Shown piece after piece: positions 47,280-59,108 of a DNA stretch of 64,000 nucleotides. This DNA comes from Adiantum capillus-veneris (Eukaryota > Streptophyta > Polypodiopsida > Polypodiales > Pteridaceae). The notes beneath the pieces were generated by a model, which was not told the DNA's origin, did no database searches, and saw only the letters and a list, made by a program, of their open reading frames with translations. How positions within the stretch are numbered: position 1 is the first letter of the stretch; each line of letters begins with the position of its first letter. The stretch lies in contig CM043969.1 in assembly GCA_014529385.2 (NCBI GenBank), positions 18,830,446 through 18,894,445 of the forward strand. The letters run 5' to 3'. Position numbers and translations under genes: made by a program.

Positions 47280-47979
47280 AACGGAATAAAAACAACGCAA
47301 TCAGGAGAAAGAACAACAAAAAAGGACAGAAGAAAAGACCTTCCAAGAAAGCAACACAATAAGTATGGGTACCAAAGTCAAACTTCAACTAAGCTACCCA
47401 ACAGAAACAGATGCAGCAGCGGATGATTCCAGTTAAGCTACTTGAAGCACAAGGATTTTATGAAGGTAACACTCCAATATGGTTATAAAAAATGGTGGCT
47501 CAATCTGGAACAACGAAGAGAAATCAGGCAGCACAAGCTTCTACCCCAAGCAAGCAATCACAATCAAAAGCCAACAGAAGCCAATTACAACCAAGGCTGC
47601 TGCAATCTACAGATGGATACCTTGTCATCAATTACAAAAGCAAGGCCTTTACAACGGAAATCATCAGGTTTGGATTTCAAAGCCTAGTGTCCATCAAATT
47701 ATAGAAGAAGATAAAATGCCAAAGACGGTCACACAAGGACCAAAAACAAGATGGGTTCCAAAATTTCTAGTGGAAACTCAATCACAAAGAACCTACACCT
47801 TTCAACAACCGCTTCTCATGCGAGATAAAGAAAAGGATACATCAGTCACTCAACAAGCAAGTCAAGAGGAGCCAAAGTATGCCAACCTACTCAACAAAAT
47901 GGTGGTATCCAGAGACCAACACAATGGAAGAGGCCTAAATTTTCAAAACTTATGGAATTGGGTTTCTGGCCTTGGATAG
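47280..47979 (+). pseudogene. W-V-P-K motif region of E
   Basis: Reads VWVPK at 47363-47377, KLLEAQGFYEGNTPIW at about 47435-47482, then in other frames YRWIPC, GLYNGNHQVWISK and TRWVPK within the 166-residue frame 47479-47979. Order and spacing echo the A/D ORF (W-V-P-K ... LLEAQGYYQGN-QVWVPK). Stops and frame changes show decay. Function unknown. Confidence 0.5.
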
Positions 47980-48582
47980 GTAAGTCCAAGTCTCCATTAA
48001 AAATACATGGCATAAAAGTCAAAGTCGGGCAGCTAAGCCGCTAAATGAGCGAGGCGTTAGTCCCAAACCTTCATGTAATATTCTCTGTGGTCTAAGCGTC
48101 TTAGTTATTTTAGGTACTGCTCAAGCTGAAAGAGTTGAGTATAATTACGTTGTGTCGCTCATGCTGGTATAGGTGAGCATAAGAGTCGAAGTCATTGTAG
48201 TATAGTGGTAAGTGAAGGAGGAGGTCCAAAAGACACTCACGAACTTAGCACAGTGAGGAATGAGTGTAGAAGCTTCTACATCAAAAACCCTTCTTGGAAA
48301 CATGGAAGCTATTGAGACGTCTTTTGATGTCACATGTGCTACATTTGTTCCTTGAAGCACCCATCAACTTCATCTCTTACACTGCATGCTTTTGTTTGAA
48401 AATTTTCATATGCATATAGAGTGTCCCATAATTGGCACTTGCATTAGGCACTCTTCCTTTGTTTCTCCCAAGCACTCACCTTGCATGAAAGGTAATTCAA
48501 GTCCAAATGCTCAACTCCAATAAGAATGTATACCAAAGGCACTTTTTTCCCACCGAGTTTTTTCCCTTTGGTCATCCAGGTT
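47980..48582 (+). other. E interior, no supported gene
   Basis: No recognisable domain. CCCACCGAGTTTTTTCCCTT near 48550-48570 resembles purine/pyrimidine-rich LTR-element non-coding sequence. Confidence 0.5.
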
Positions 48583-48586
48583 TTAA

Positions 48587-49925
48587 CACTAGGTTGGTAA
48601 CCTAACAGGACATAAAAGTGTCCTTTCAGGGTTTTGAAAAAAACCTCCAAAACCATAGTAGATCCACTCATTTTGTAAAATCCTTTCATGAGGTTATAGT
48701 TGAAGGCCTACTAAACATGGAAAAAATAATAAACTTGTAAAATTTCTCATCTTTTGGTCACACCAAGCCTCCAAAGTTGATGGATCAGTGAATTTTCATC
48801 AAAACAGTCATTTCTTGTGTTTTGTTGCATAAAAATAAGACTAGGGATTTTTGTAGGACTTGAGATCAATTCCCTAGTTAACTTCAATGGGTTGGTGATC
48901 AGAACATATGATTGCTTCTCACTCACTATTTTTTGTTTTGCCAAAATAAATAGGTACAAAAAAGTTGATTTTTTACCATTCTGCAAACCTATCATCAAAG
49001 TTTCTATAGCCACGCTCAATACAAATAATATATGCATGTTTTCTTAGTTCCCTATTGTTCTTTATGTTCATAAGGAGCCATGGAGCATGTCAAAAGAATA
49101 ATACATCTCTTACCATGGGGAATCTTGGGGACAAAGATGAAGTGTTAAATACAGCAAACATGAAAAAACTGGGTTGAACATTATGAGTTGTAGAATCCCA
49201 TAGAAACTATTCAATATCTAGCCAAATTTGATCCTTATGACTAGATATGGTTACTACCTACAAAATGCATGTAGTTGTCACAAGAAACTAACAATATTAA
49301 AAAAGCTATACTTGATATACTAGAATGTTTCGTTTTCTTCCATAATTGAAAAAATCAACCATCGTTGTGTACTATGCAAAATAGGGTATTAGGTGCCCCA
49401 AAACTCAAGGAATGTTAGCTTTATGTTACAATATGCGACATAGAAAATCAAAAATGAATTTGGATATCATGAAATCCACCAAAAAAATCATAGAAGAGCT
49501 AAAATTAGCTAAAAAACAGGATTTGACAATTTTTGAAATTTGGTCATAACTTACAACTTTAATATTTATTTCTCCCTAGAAGCATCAGGACATGTTGAGG
49601 ACTACTAAAGATAGTTCTCTAGCATTATAGACCTCACAAACATGAATTCTAGAGTGGTATAGTTGCAAAAAGTTGAAAAAAGCCAAAAACAGGACCCGTT
49701 TTTTCACACAGTTCAGGTTGTGAAATGTTGTGCAAGGACAATGTTAAAGATGGAATTGATATTCCAAAAAAATGTCGAGTTTTTTTCAGCTCATGAGACA
49801 ACTTTCTAGATAGATAGCACCTCAAAATCCATTTTGAAACTCTTGACATAATTCAAGGAAAATGGTCACTTCACAGGACATAAAAGTGTCCCAGGACATA
49901 AAAGTGTCCCATTACCAACCTAGTG
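48587..49925. mobile_element. 1.34-kb inverted-repeat element flanked by TTAA
   Basis: CACTAGGTTGGTAA at 48587-48600 is inverted at 49912-49925. TTAA lies outside both ends (48583-48586 and 49926-49929). GGACATAAAAGTGTCC occurs once just inside the left end and twice just inside the right end; it is itself a small palindrome. The interior is AT-rich without a recognisable transposase, so it is non-autonomous. Two readings: a TTAA-targeting (piggyBac-like) or a CACTA-type derivative. Target-site logic favours TTAA, the CACTA start favours the other. Confidence 0.75.
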
Positions 49926-49929
49926 TTAA

Positions 49930-50568
49930 GACCCTAATCTAGAAACCCTCATCATCGACTTCTTGTATATATTCCTTCTACGTCAGCAATAAGGAAATGT
50001 CTTCCCAAATCAATCGACAACAACTTGGAGCAAACATAGCAGGTCTCCATATGCTTATCAAGAGCATCTTTTATCTTCAAGGGCGACAACAAAGCTCCAT
50101 CCAACAATGGCAAGTCAAAGAATGGCCTACAACGACAAGCAATGACAAATTTCGTAAGAGACTCGTCAATAACAATCAAAAGTAGCTCACACAGTGTTTC
50201 AACATTGGCTACCTATTGTGGAAAACTCAAATTGCAGTGGACCTTGAAAGCAAATCCATCATAAAGTCCACACCCCAAAGAGGATCAGTTCTACAAGCTT
50301 AGACACATCAACATCCATATTTCATGGTGGCCAATAATGGCAACAAAAAGAAGACTGCAACGAGAAGCAAAGTTGTCTTGATAATCAAAGATTAAGTCAT
50401 GTATCAACAACATGGCAGATATGAATCACTCAAGGAAGGGGGGAGCGTCATCAACGACAAACCACTTCCCAAGCTGAAGTCCAACCTTGAAGACAAAGCT
50501 GAAGACAACCCTATGACAAGATTGCACAAGGTCGTGTCAAGGGACGACGCGAATTAGGAAGGGGGGAA
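49930..50568 (+). other. E interior with Gln-rich frames
   Basis: A 62-residue Gln-rich frame at 49997-50185 (SSQINRQQLGANIAG...) may be remnant coding sequence. Purine tracts CAAGGAAGGGGGGAG (about 50432) and AGGAAGGGGGGAA (about 50555) occur. No domain recognised. Confidence 0.4.
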
Positions 50569-51640
50569 TGTTTGAGGAAAAACTGAACGGACGCCCACTT
50601 GGTCGGACACGTAGCCGGACACCACATTTGTACTCTATTAGTTTTCCGAGATAGTGTAGTAATACTCTGTGTAAATCCTAATTCCAGAGTAGCAATCAAT
50701 TCCCTGAGTTGTAATTCTGTCATGACAATTGTAAAGGTCCGTGTGAGCCGGCCACTGGCCATTTAGAATGCCCTAGGTATAAAGGTCAATAACTTTAATG
50801 TGAAAAGGAAGGGCTTATCTTGAGAAGAAGAAGGGAGCTCAAAAGGTACGCTCAAGCTACGAGCTGCTCCAGGCTTGTAATCATCGCAGCTAATGATTTG
50901 GTAATCCTTTTTTGATTCAGAAACTTGCATTGTGTTCCTCTCTCTTTGTTCTTTAATTCAAGTGTAAGCATTGTCAGTTTTGTTGTGGTTCGCGGCTATG
51001 CGTCTGTGAGCTATATTTGCATATTTGAGTGCTTAAATCATTGTTTATAGTTGTTTTGACCATAGGAGAGCGTTCCTAGACCATAGGGCGACCTTTTTGG
51101 ACTGATCTGTTGCAGTTTTCAAGACCTTTTTCATGATGGATCGTGATTTTGGTACCTTGTCGGGTTGCGACCAGATTTGCTAGGATAGTGTCCCTAGGTG
51201 TCATAGACCTCCTCCTAAAGTTTCATTGCATTTCGAGTCCGTTCGAGTGCCGAAATGGCGTGATGACCTAGAGATGTGAGAAAGGACATAGGCAGATTTC
51301 CCTGATCATTGAGTGTTGGTTTGCTCGTTGAGCTAGTGTGTTTGCTTGTTAAGATTCACTTCGTGAGATTGACGATCTCATAGAGTCTCCGTGCCCCATC
51401 CGAGTCACTTTCCCTGAGTATTGACATTATCTTAGTGCCAGAAAGCTATGCTGCAGACGTCTGTCACGATGACCCGCTAACATCAATTTTCTAGAGTTTG
51501 TGCCTAACTCTCTAGTTCTCCTGTATGCATTACCTGCTAAAGAGGCCTAACTGCCTAGATTTTTTCCCAGTATTGTATCCTCAGCATCCAGAACTAGTGG
51601 ATCGGCTCACCTACTTCAATATCACTAATGAACTCCAGGA
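50569..51640 (+). repeat. LTR-like segment inside E
   Basis: TGTTTGAGG directly follows the purine tract AGGAAGGGGGGAA, as an LTR start would. Blocks around 51300-51480 (GAGATTGACGATCTCATAGAGTC) recur in diverged form at about 55900-56140. No partner LTR in the window. Confidence 0.45.
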
Positions 51641-51649
51641 CTGGGAGAA

Positions 51650-52081
51650 ATGCAGAGGATCAAACTCTGTATGGGACAGTGGAAGATCCAGCTCCGTGAT
51701 TTAACGAAGATCACAAATCAATTGCTTCAATTGATTGTGGAGTCTTCCAAGATCCCTAAAAAGAATATCACTGCTAAACAAGGACTAGGACCGCAATACA
51801 GAGAAGTGGTTGAGATTCTGTTTGAAGCTAGAATCAAGACAAATCAGCCTCTTCCTCAGGGATGTATCCACACAGCCTCACACTGTCATAAATTGGCCAT
51901 AACCCATCTGACAAAGGGAAAATGCACTTTGTATGATCCAGAAACCAGAACCTACAATCCTCTCATGCCTTATGAATTTGAGATGACCACTGAAAGGCGG
52001 GATCAACTTGAGCATGAGGCCATTTATAAACTTATCCAGAAGGATAATGCTTGCAGTGGGACTTCTGAGGCACCAACATAG
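51650..52081 (+). CDS. Hypothetical ORF in E
   Basis: 143 residues, MQRIKLCMGQWKIQLRDLTK... to GTSEAPT. Mixed charged and hydrophobic composition and an uninterrupted frame look like real coding sequence, but I recognise no domain. The same frame has more basic residues just after the stop (KKVKRKRVQWK). It lies about 370 bp before the 3' LTR of E. Could be part of a decayed gag or accessory protein, or chance. Confidence 0.35.
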   Translation: MQRIKLCMGQWKIQLRDLTKITNQLLQLIVESSKIPKKNITAKQGLGPQYREVVEILFEARIKTNQPLPQGCIHTASHCHKLAITHLTKGKCTLYDPETRTYNPLMPYEFEMTTERRDQLEHEAIYKLIQKDNACSGTSEAPT

Positions 52082-52450
52082 AAGAAGGTCAAGAGGAAGA
52101 GGGTTCAGTGGAAGGATACTGGGTAGTTCCATCTCAGAATCAGATGGTGGATTTTCCTAGTTAGGCACTGGAATTTCTTTCGCTAGTCACCCTTGGAATT
52201 ACAACGATAGGGGTGTCAAGCACTCAACAAGCATGAAGTATGGTATAAAGCTAGCAATACCGAAAGAGTATTATTATGAGGAACATCGGCCAAACCATGA
52301 GGAACATCGAGAAAATCAGCAACCAGAAGGGTTTAGGGTTTAGGCCAACCAAAACACCAGATGGTTTCCTCAACACAAAATCAGAATCACACATGGTTTT
52401 TTTTTCAAAATTTTTGGAGTTATAACAAAATTCAAGAAATAAGGGAAGGA

Positions 52451-52954
52451 TGTAGAATGCGAGGATAGTCCCAGCAGGCGGGAACTGTCCCTTAGAAGGC
52501 CAAATAGCAGATAAATCACACTAGCAGTAATTACAACAGGGAATTACTGCAATAACTCCTGGGAGCTATAAAGAGGACCCGCTACATTGTAATTGGGCTT
52601 CTTAGCTTCTTGGGTTCCTAGCTGCTTGTCTTTTGGCTTGATCCTTCTAAGCACTTTTGGGTTTACGAGCTCTTAGCCTCTAGCTTCACTCTGTAATCAT
52701 TACTTCTCTAATCATTTGAGCTTAAACCCATTATACACTGTACTGGTTGTTCTTGAGTTATTAATCTGAATCTGCAAGTACTCTTTCCAATCTTTCAGTA
52801 TATCTCTCGTTTTAGTATAACATTCTAATTCAGTTATCTATTTCAGTCTAGTCAGTTCTCTGTTCCAGTCTCACTAACTAAATTGACGACATAACTAGTA
52901 ACTTTTAATTCTAACACTGGAATCAGTTGTCTGAAGAGACCAACTCCAATTCTA
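52451..52954 (+). repeat. 3' LTR of E
   Basis: 504 bp, direct partner of 46628-47132, visibly diverged; preceded by purine tract, followed by GAGTT. Confidence 0.75.
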
Positions 52955-52994
52955 GAGTTGCTGTGTGAGCACGTGAGCTCAATGGCCATGCAGC

Positions 52995-53306
52995 AACATT
53001 ATCAAGTGGTAAGTTTTTGAGCCCTTTGTATGGATCCTCCTCTTCTTCCCTTATCGGTTAGAGTCCTCTTTTGGAAGTCTCACCGGGAGCTTTCCTAGGT
53101 ACACTCTCTTCTTGATGGGGAGTTTGGAGAATACCATGGGTAAACAATTGCTGTAGCACTTCACCTTGGAGGGATGGATTGCCTAGGGCTTGTTAAAGCC
53201 TAGAAACAAGATAGTTCACAAGCATAGGGACATCATTAGTTGCTCTTTCATCAGCAAAATCAAAGCTATCAACATTCATTTCAATCTCTTTTCTCTTGTC
53301 AGCCAT
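52995..53306 (-). pseudogene. Gypsy gag N-terminus fragment (G3)
   Basis: Minus-strand frame from ATG 53306: MADKRKEIEMNVDSFDFADE, with NYLVSRL and QALGNPSLQ, clearly related to the G1 and G2 gag starts. It has internal stops and ends near 52995, where sequence similarity is lost. The 53307-53706 stretch is its leader, homologous to 32831-33234. Confidence 0.85.
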
Positions 53307-53706
53307 ACTAGCAAATTTTAGGTGTAAATTTTTTACTTGTACTTTGGCACTTCAAGCCCTAGTTTCTACTCCTCTTTACCTTCAAAGATAAGCACTCAAG
53401 CATCCATACCCATGGCTCAAATATTATTAATTGCAAGGAATAGAAGAGAGGGTTTAACAGAGCCAAGACAACATCGGTTCCTGTCAAGCTTCTAATAGCT
53501 CAATAATGGCTAAGCCAAAGGCAAGCCCAGTAGGACTCCATTCTTAAGCCCATAGCTCTTGACAATATCCCCGTTAACTGCATAAAGTAGGCGTGCTTCA
53601 AGGATGAAAAATCCCTATTCTACTTACCCTTTTGCAATTAATAACACCAACCATTTGTAGCAAGCTTGAGGACCTCTCTTCTTCACCAAGAAAAGAGAAA
53701 CCAATA

Positions 53707-53955
53707 GCTCTGATACCAATGTAACATATACTGCATTAGTAACTTGTGTGTAGCAAAAATTGATAACATAGTGAGAATTTCATTAAGAACAAGTTCCTAA
53801 TGAGCATAAAGAGAGTACTTAATTTGAGAAAGCAACATAGCAATTTATACCTAGCTAGATTGGCATTGACAATACTTGAAAAGAGAGAGAGAAATAGAAC
53901 AATTGACAACATTTGAGGATCCGATTTACATGGAGCCCGCGGTCCCCCCTCCATT
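53707..53955 (-). mobile_element. G3 primer site and LTR fragment
   Basis: GCTCTGATACCA at 53707-53718, then LTR TGTAACATATACTG from 53720, similar to 33248 onward up to the GGTCCCCCCTCC block near 53950. Beyond that the similarity is lost. Confidence 0.8.
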
Positions 53956-54565
53956 TTCCATGGTCTCTTTGGTATTTATAGGTACTACCTCCCTCTATAT
54001 TTGGTATTACTTCTAGCTAGCTTTGGTACGTTTACTTTGTCTTGGATGTGCCTGGGTACTTAGACGTCTAGGATGGTCCTGCCTTTGTGCTTCCTTGTTA
54101 TGGTACCAAATCTAGCTTTGACTAGAAGATACCTTTGTATGTGCTTGATCTCTTTGGTGCGTACAATACCCTTGGACTCTTAGGTACAATTTTTGTAGGT
54201 AGTTTTGGTTATTTGCTTTCTTTTGGTAGTGCCTTGGACCTTATCATTGTAGGATTGGAATGCCTTGGTACTTCCTTGGCATAGTGCCATTTGTTTAGTA
54301 TTGGTGCCTTTCCATAATCTATTGGGTGGTTTTTAATTCCTACCTACTACTATTTTTGGTACTACTTTAGCTACTTATTGTACTAGTGCCTAGTTACTCC
54401 CTTGGTACTTTTCTTGGTAGTCTTAGTGGTTCTGAATCTAGGTAGCAAGTCCTAATCTGCATGGGTACTGCTGGTGCAATGATTGATATTTTGTGTGCAA
54501 TGTCTAGCGCATGGCGTGTTCTATGAGATTGATTATTTTTCTTTTGTTTTGTAACAAATAGAGCA
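53956..54565. other. GGTAC-rich non-coding stretch
   Basis: The words GGTAC and TGGTA recur very often, with no clean period. It may be a diverged LTR interior of G3. No gene supported. Confidence 0.4.
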
Positions 54566-55243
54566 TGACAAGCTGGAGGCCTCCTTCAAGGAGGCACAGG
54601 TCCATTGAATATTTGTGAATGGCATTCGCAAGGAAGTGAATCAGGGAAAGAGGTTCTCCCTCTTCCCCGGGCCACCCTTTGTAGATAGTGACAAAACAAT
54701 CCATGTGTTTGGAATGTGTGTTGTATACAAGGAGTATCTAGAGAGAACGTATGTTGTGGGTAGCTTCATGTTAGAGTGGAGGCATCAATATCACCCTCTC
54801 TGCTTTAGTGCACTTTTGTACACTAGTGGCACATGTGTGAAAGAGAGGTGTGGCATGGTAATTTCTACAGTGGCAAAAGCGTATATCAATGGGCATTATA
54901 TTGTAAAGGGTAAGTTGGCACTATTTTCAATACATTGAGGCTTTCCACTTTGTTGATTGAGTGAGTCATTTGTGATTGTGCAAATGAGGAATATGTGACA
55001 CCTGCAAGCCAAGATGTGCAAGGAACAGACACAATGGGTGTGAAATATGGTGGGCCTGGACCAGCAAAGGTTTCCGTTAAGGATATGGAGGACCTTGCCA
55101 GTATGGAATGGGTTCCAGAAATCCTCATGGACTTGGAATCTATTAGGAGGAAGGAGAAAGTGGAGGGGCAGGATGTGTATACAACGAGTCAAAGCCAAGG
55201 GATGGATACTTCTATGGAGGAGAGGGAGGTTGTTGAAGGCTAG
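54566..55243 (+). pseudogene. Unassigned coding-like remnant
   Basis: A 107-residue frame at 54615-54938 (MNGIRKEVNQGKRFSLFPGPPFVDSDKTIHVFG...) and a frame at 54995-55243 (KYGGPGPAKVSVKDMEDLASMEWVPEILMDLES...) both look protein-like. They are in different frames and may be exons or a frameshifted gene. No domain recognised. It could be a captured host fragment or an unknown mobile-element gene. Confidence 0.3.
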
Positions 55244-56153
55244 GATAGTGCTGGAATGAATGTTAGCAGCAAGCTAACTCGGATACCATTTTTTGGAGCT
55301 TTCATTGTAAAAATAGTTATTATTTTGATGAATCGAGAATATTCTAACTCCTACTTTGCAGATAAACCTTGTAATTAATGAGCCGGGGCTACAAGCTTCC
55401 AGATTGTATCAACCTGTCTTTAGTTAGAGCTCCCAGATTATTAGTTTTGACAACCAAAAACCTTGGCTAAGGTATAAATGCCAATTTTTGTAAGTGTTTG
55501 ATAAGTTTTTGGATAATGAAACACAGCGTGAGCTAACGGTGCTCACTTTTCTCTTTTTCGCGCTTCCTACTCCCTTTCTGGTCGTCACATTGCAGTCGCA
55601 TATGTTGCGTTGCAACCATACGTAAGAGCTCTATGCATTGACGTAAGCATTTCACAGTATTTTGTAGCTTTTGGCATCACTGACCACCCGCGGCCTAATT
55701 TCATCATAAGAATGAATTTAAGCTTTAAAATAAAAAAGTAAGTATAATCGGGGTATTGGGACATCATTGCTAAGCATTTAGATGCATTCTGGATCGAAAA
55801 TGACTAGGTCAAAAACTCACTGCTGTTAACGATCGTGATATTTTCACTTGACCTAAAGTGAGATTTGAGACCATAAGCATGTGTGCTTAGTCTTATAAAC
55901 ATGTCCTAGAAGTTTTGTAACATTTGGATATCGTTTGATGCTATAACGGATGTGATTTGTTTGCCGATGATTGAGCGATTACCTTTTGGTGATTTCATTC
56001 ATTTGAGTGTAGCTTGAGTTAGATGTGAGCTGTTTGTTTTTTTCCAAGAGATTGACAACCTCTTGTAGCCTCTATGCACTAGTCGAGTCAGCTTCGTCCC
56101 ATGGATTGACAATTATATTCGTGGTTCTCGCTATGTCTGCAATAAGATAGGAG
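55244..56153. other. Non-coding DNA with LTR-like blocks
   Basis: Sequence near 55900-56140 resembles 51300-51480 (GATTGACAACCTCTTGTAGCCTC and neighbours), so part of it is likely a diverged LTR of the same family. No gene supported. Confidence 0.4.
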
Positions 56154-56725
56154 TGTTAACCCTCACGTACATTCCTATCACCTACGACGGACGCTCTATT
56201 ATTTATTGGGTAGAGTCAGATACCGGGCTTGTCGGTCCAATAGGAAAAGGGTAAGAGTGATCGCCGATGAGAGGCGCACTCTAATTGGAATATTCAAGGG
56301 ATTAGTTGGATAAGCATGGGCGCCCAAGTGTGAATGGGGCGATCTCATATAAAAGTCAACTAAACCTAAAATTCACTCATTCTCTCATTTGTGCAATTGA
56401 AGAGTGCTCTTCCTCCATCTCCATCTTCTTCTTCTTCATCTCCTTGTGTGTGTGTGTGTGTATGCGTGAGAGAGAGAGAAAGAGAGTGAAATCGAGCATT
56501 GCGGCAGCACGACGGCGACGAGGCGGTTGAGCGCGGCATAGCGGTGTCTCCCTCTTCTTCGCGGCGAGGAATTCTCCACGACAGCAAGGGTAGAGCGGTG
56601 AGTGACACACCATCGTCATCTTTGAGCTTACTAGTTTAGGCTTGTTGTGTGCTTGGAGCCATTTGTGGCTCGCACACAGTGTATTGGCAAGTTCCTTGCA
56701 TTGACACGTGCGACAAACGCACACA
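56154..56725 (+). repeat. 5' LTR of D
   Basis: 572 bp, TGTTAACC...CACACA, TATAAAAG at 56348. Its GA tract is short, which accounts for much of the length difference from A. Confidence 0.88.
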
Positions 56726-56745
56726 TTTTTGGTGCCGTTGCCAGG
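56726..56745 (+). other. Primer-binding site of D
   Basis: TTTTTGGTGCCGTTGCCAGG, close to the Athila/Tat consensus. Confidence 0.8.
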
Positions 56746-57451
56746 GAATGCCATACAATAAGCTTGAATGGCACTCTGTGCTTCTTTTGTGGTGCAACTT
56801 TAATTGTAGGAAAGGTAGGAAAGGAAGGTGTGTGTGTTAGAAGAAGGATTTTGTGTTGCTACTGTGTATTTCTTTGTTAATGAAGTTTTGAAAGGTTACT
56901 GTGTTTTCTTTGTGCTAAGGTATTAGTATTAAGGTTGTTAGTTCTATGTAATGTAAAGTACAGTAAGTAGGAAGTAGATCTGTGAGAGCTAATGAAGTGT
57001 GTTAGTGTGTAACAGTAGGTGTATTAGTTGTAAATAGGTAGGTAGAGTGTGTGTGTGCTCGCGTGCAGGCCGCAACGACCTTATCCTAATATTATAAAAA
57101 ATAAAAAAATAAAAAAAATTAAAGGTAGGATCGGGATCGGAAATATCTCCCAGACCCAAGCTCACACTCAGACTGAGGCCTCAGTCACCCTTTAAAATTA
57201 CGTATTTTAGCTTCACATGTAGCTAAAAATCGACTTTTTTGAGGACCAATGGAGCTTCAAGTGACCAAACATTGTGCTGTAAAGCACACCATGACCCTCT
57301 GAGTGATACGCTCATTTTGAGATATCACACACTTTAATAAAAAAAACCGATCATTAAAAAACATAAAAAAGCGCATGAAAACGGATGCCTTAAAAAGTAA
57401 GGGGTTAACCTTCGAGGTTATTCTCCGACACTTGTAGGGTGTCAAAGGCAC

Positions 57452-59069
57452 ATGCATCTACGCTCTGGTCGTGTGCTAGAGACGGAGCAACTAGAGAGAA
57501 TTTCGACTTACGCGAGTTCTCATTATCCACCTACGTTAGGTTCCGGGCCCTCGACAGGGACCCAAGGTAGTACAAACCAAGACCCGAACATAGCGGCTAG
57601 TGACTCTTCCTCTGACTACGACATCATGGAGGGTTTCCTAATGCCAAATCCTGATATCTTAAGCCAATACATGCATGCCATGGGTCCACGGTCCGGGCCG
57701 AGCGTGCTTAGCCGCTTGAAGGAAACCTTTAGTAGAGACACTCGCTCTGAACATGGAGCTAATGATGTAAATGAGGGGGTGGGGAAGTAAATTCTCCATT
57801 CCTGACCAACATAGACCCTATTCCCTTAGAGAGTGTGTACGTGAATACTTCATTCACTACGCCCTCTGACTTTTCAGAGCTAATTCCCTCCGAGGTTATA
57901 TTACCTGATGGTAGAAGCCTTGCCGAAGTGCAAGAGGTTGAGCGATATATCATTGTGACTAGGGAAAAGGAAGTCGAGAGCTTACGCAAGGCGGAGCAAC
58001 GAAGAGAGTTAAAATCAAAAGCTCCTATGTCAATATCCTTGCTAAGAGAGCAATCAAGTGCTCCTGACTTAGCAACCGCTAAGGGCCAACCCCTAGAAAG
58101 CAACATTGCATCTAGCTCAAAGGACACCCCTAGCACCTCAATTCTGGATGGAGCGTTCTTAAATGAGAACTGGGAGTACGAACTACAAACGGAAACTCTG
58201 ACGACCTATACACAGGTCGCACCTATCACGTGGGTTGGTTAGCTATCCTACAATCCACAATGGGTGCTACTAGTGTGGAGGATCAACAACAAAGAGTTTG
58301 TGAGGTCATCCATAGGGTCATTGAGTTAGAGAGATAGAACAAGGGGATCAACATGCCTTCAACGGGTCTCATGAGATTCTTGGATACAGGAAAGGCTAAA
58401 CAACCGACCTTATCGCAAATGGAGACTCCCTTGGTAATTCTAATGGATCCCCCATATGTTGTTTCGCCAGGGGTCTCGGTGCAGTCTGAGCCCACAAGTG
58501 ATAGCTTTACCTTTCCAAGTCTAGCTCTTCTTTCCCTTGATGAAACCACGGCTACCATGCCTACCCCAATGATGGGCATGCCAAGAAACACGCCATGGAC
58601 CTTATTTGTTAGTAAAGCACCACTACATGGTAGCTCAATGCCTGCAATAGTACCTACAAGTGTGTACCAATCGTATGCACCTATGGATCATCGCACTCAT
58701 GTAGTCCCTTCCCCTCCCATTGTTTCAACAACCTATGCTCCACAACCACAACACCCAAGTTCTTATTTCCATGGGACTATACCGGCTAGCATTAGCATGT
58801 CACATCCGACGTCTGCTATGCTTAGGGACACACATATGAACTTTGGGCCACCACATGGCACAACATCGTACCCAACGTGGAACCCAAGGGCTTCCTATGC
58901 GCCAAGCCCAATGCCAATACCTACTCCACATGTAGTCTCTGGAGCGCCTTCATCCACGGTGCCTGCTCACTTAGGTGACTTGGCAACATTTGCTCAAGCT
59001 ATTGGTCGATCTATTGCTGAGCATATGCGTAACACGCCTGATAGAGATCCCAGAAGTAAGGTAGTATAA
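57452..59069 (+). pseudogene. N-terminal gag region of D
   Basis: MHLRSGRVLETEQLER start, an Athila/Tat-like gag beginning. A G run near 57774 is one base shorter than in A and shifts the frame (57452-57790 to 57835-58242). A further shift leads to 58353-59069, Pro/Thr/Ser-rich. TAG at 58335-58337 stands where A has CAG. The region ends at TAA 59067-59069, shared with A. Confidence 0.7.
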
Positions 59070-59108
59070 ATAGCCAAGCTCACACAAAAATTTAGTGGAG
59101 ATGGGGAT

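Larger units (their letters stand above)
46628..52954 (+). mobile_element. Element E: LTR retroelement without recognisable pol
   Basis: Long direct repeats at 46628-47132 (505 bp) and 52451-52954 (504 bp) start TGTAGAA and share blocks such as GGGCTTCTTAGCTTCTTGGG. The right copy is preceded by the purine tract AAGGGAAGGA. Flanks GAGCT (46623-46627) and GAGTT (52955-52959) are a near-perfect target duplication. TTTTGGCGATCACAATGG after the left copy could be the primer site. The interior has W-V-P-K motifs, a second purine-tract/LTR-like start and a hypothetical ORF, but no gag core or polymerase motif that I can see. Confidence 0.75.
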
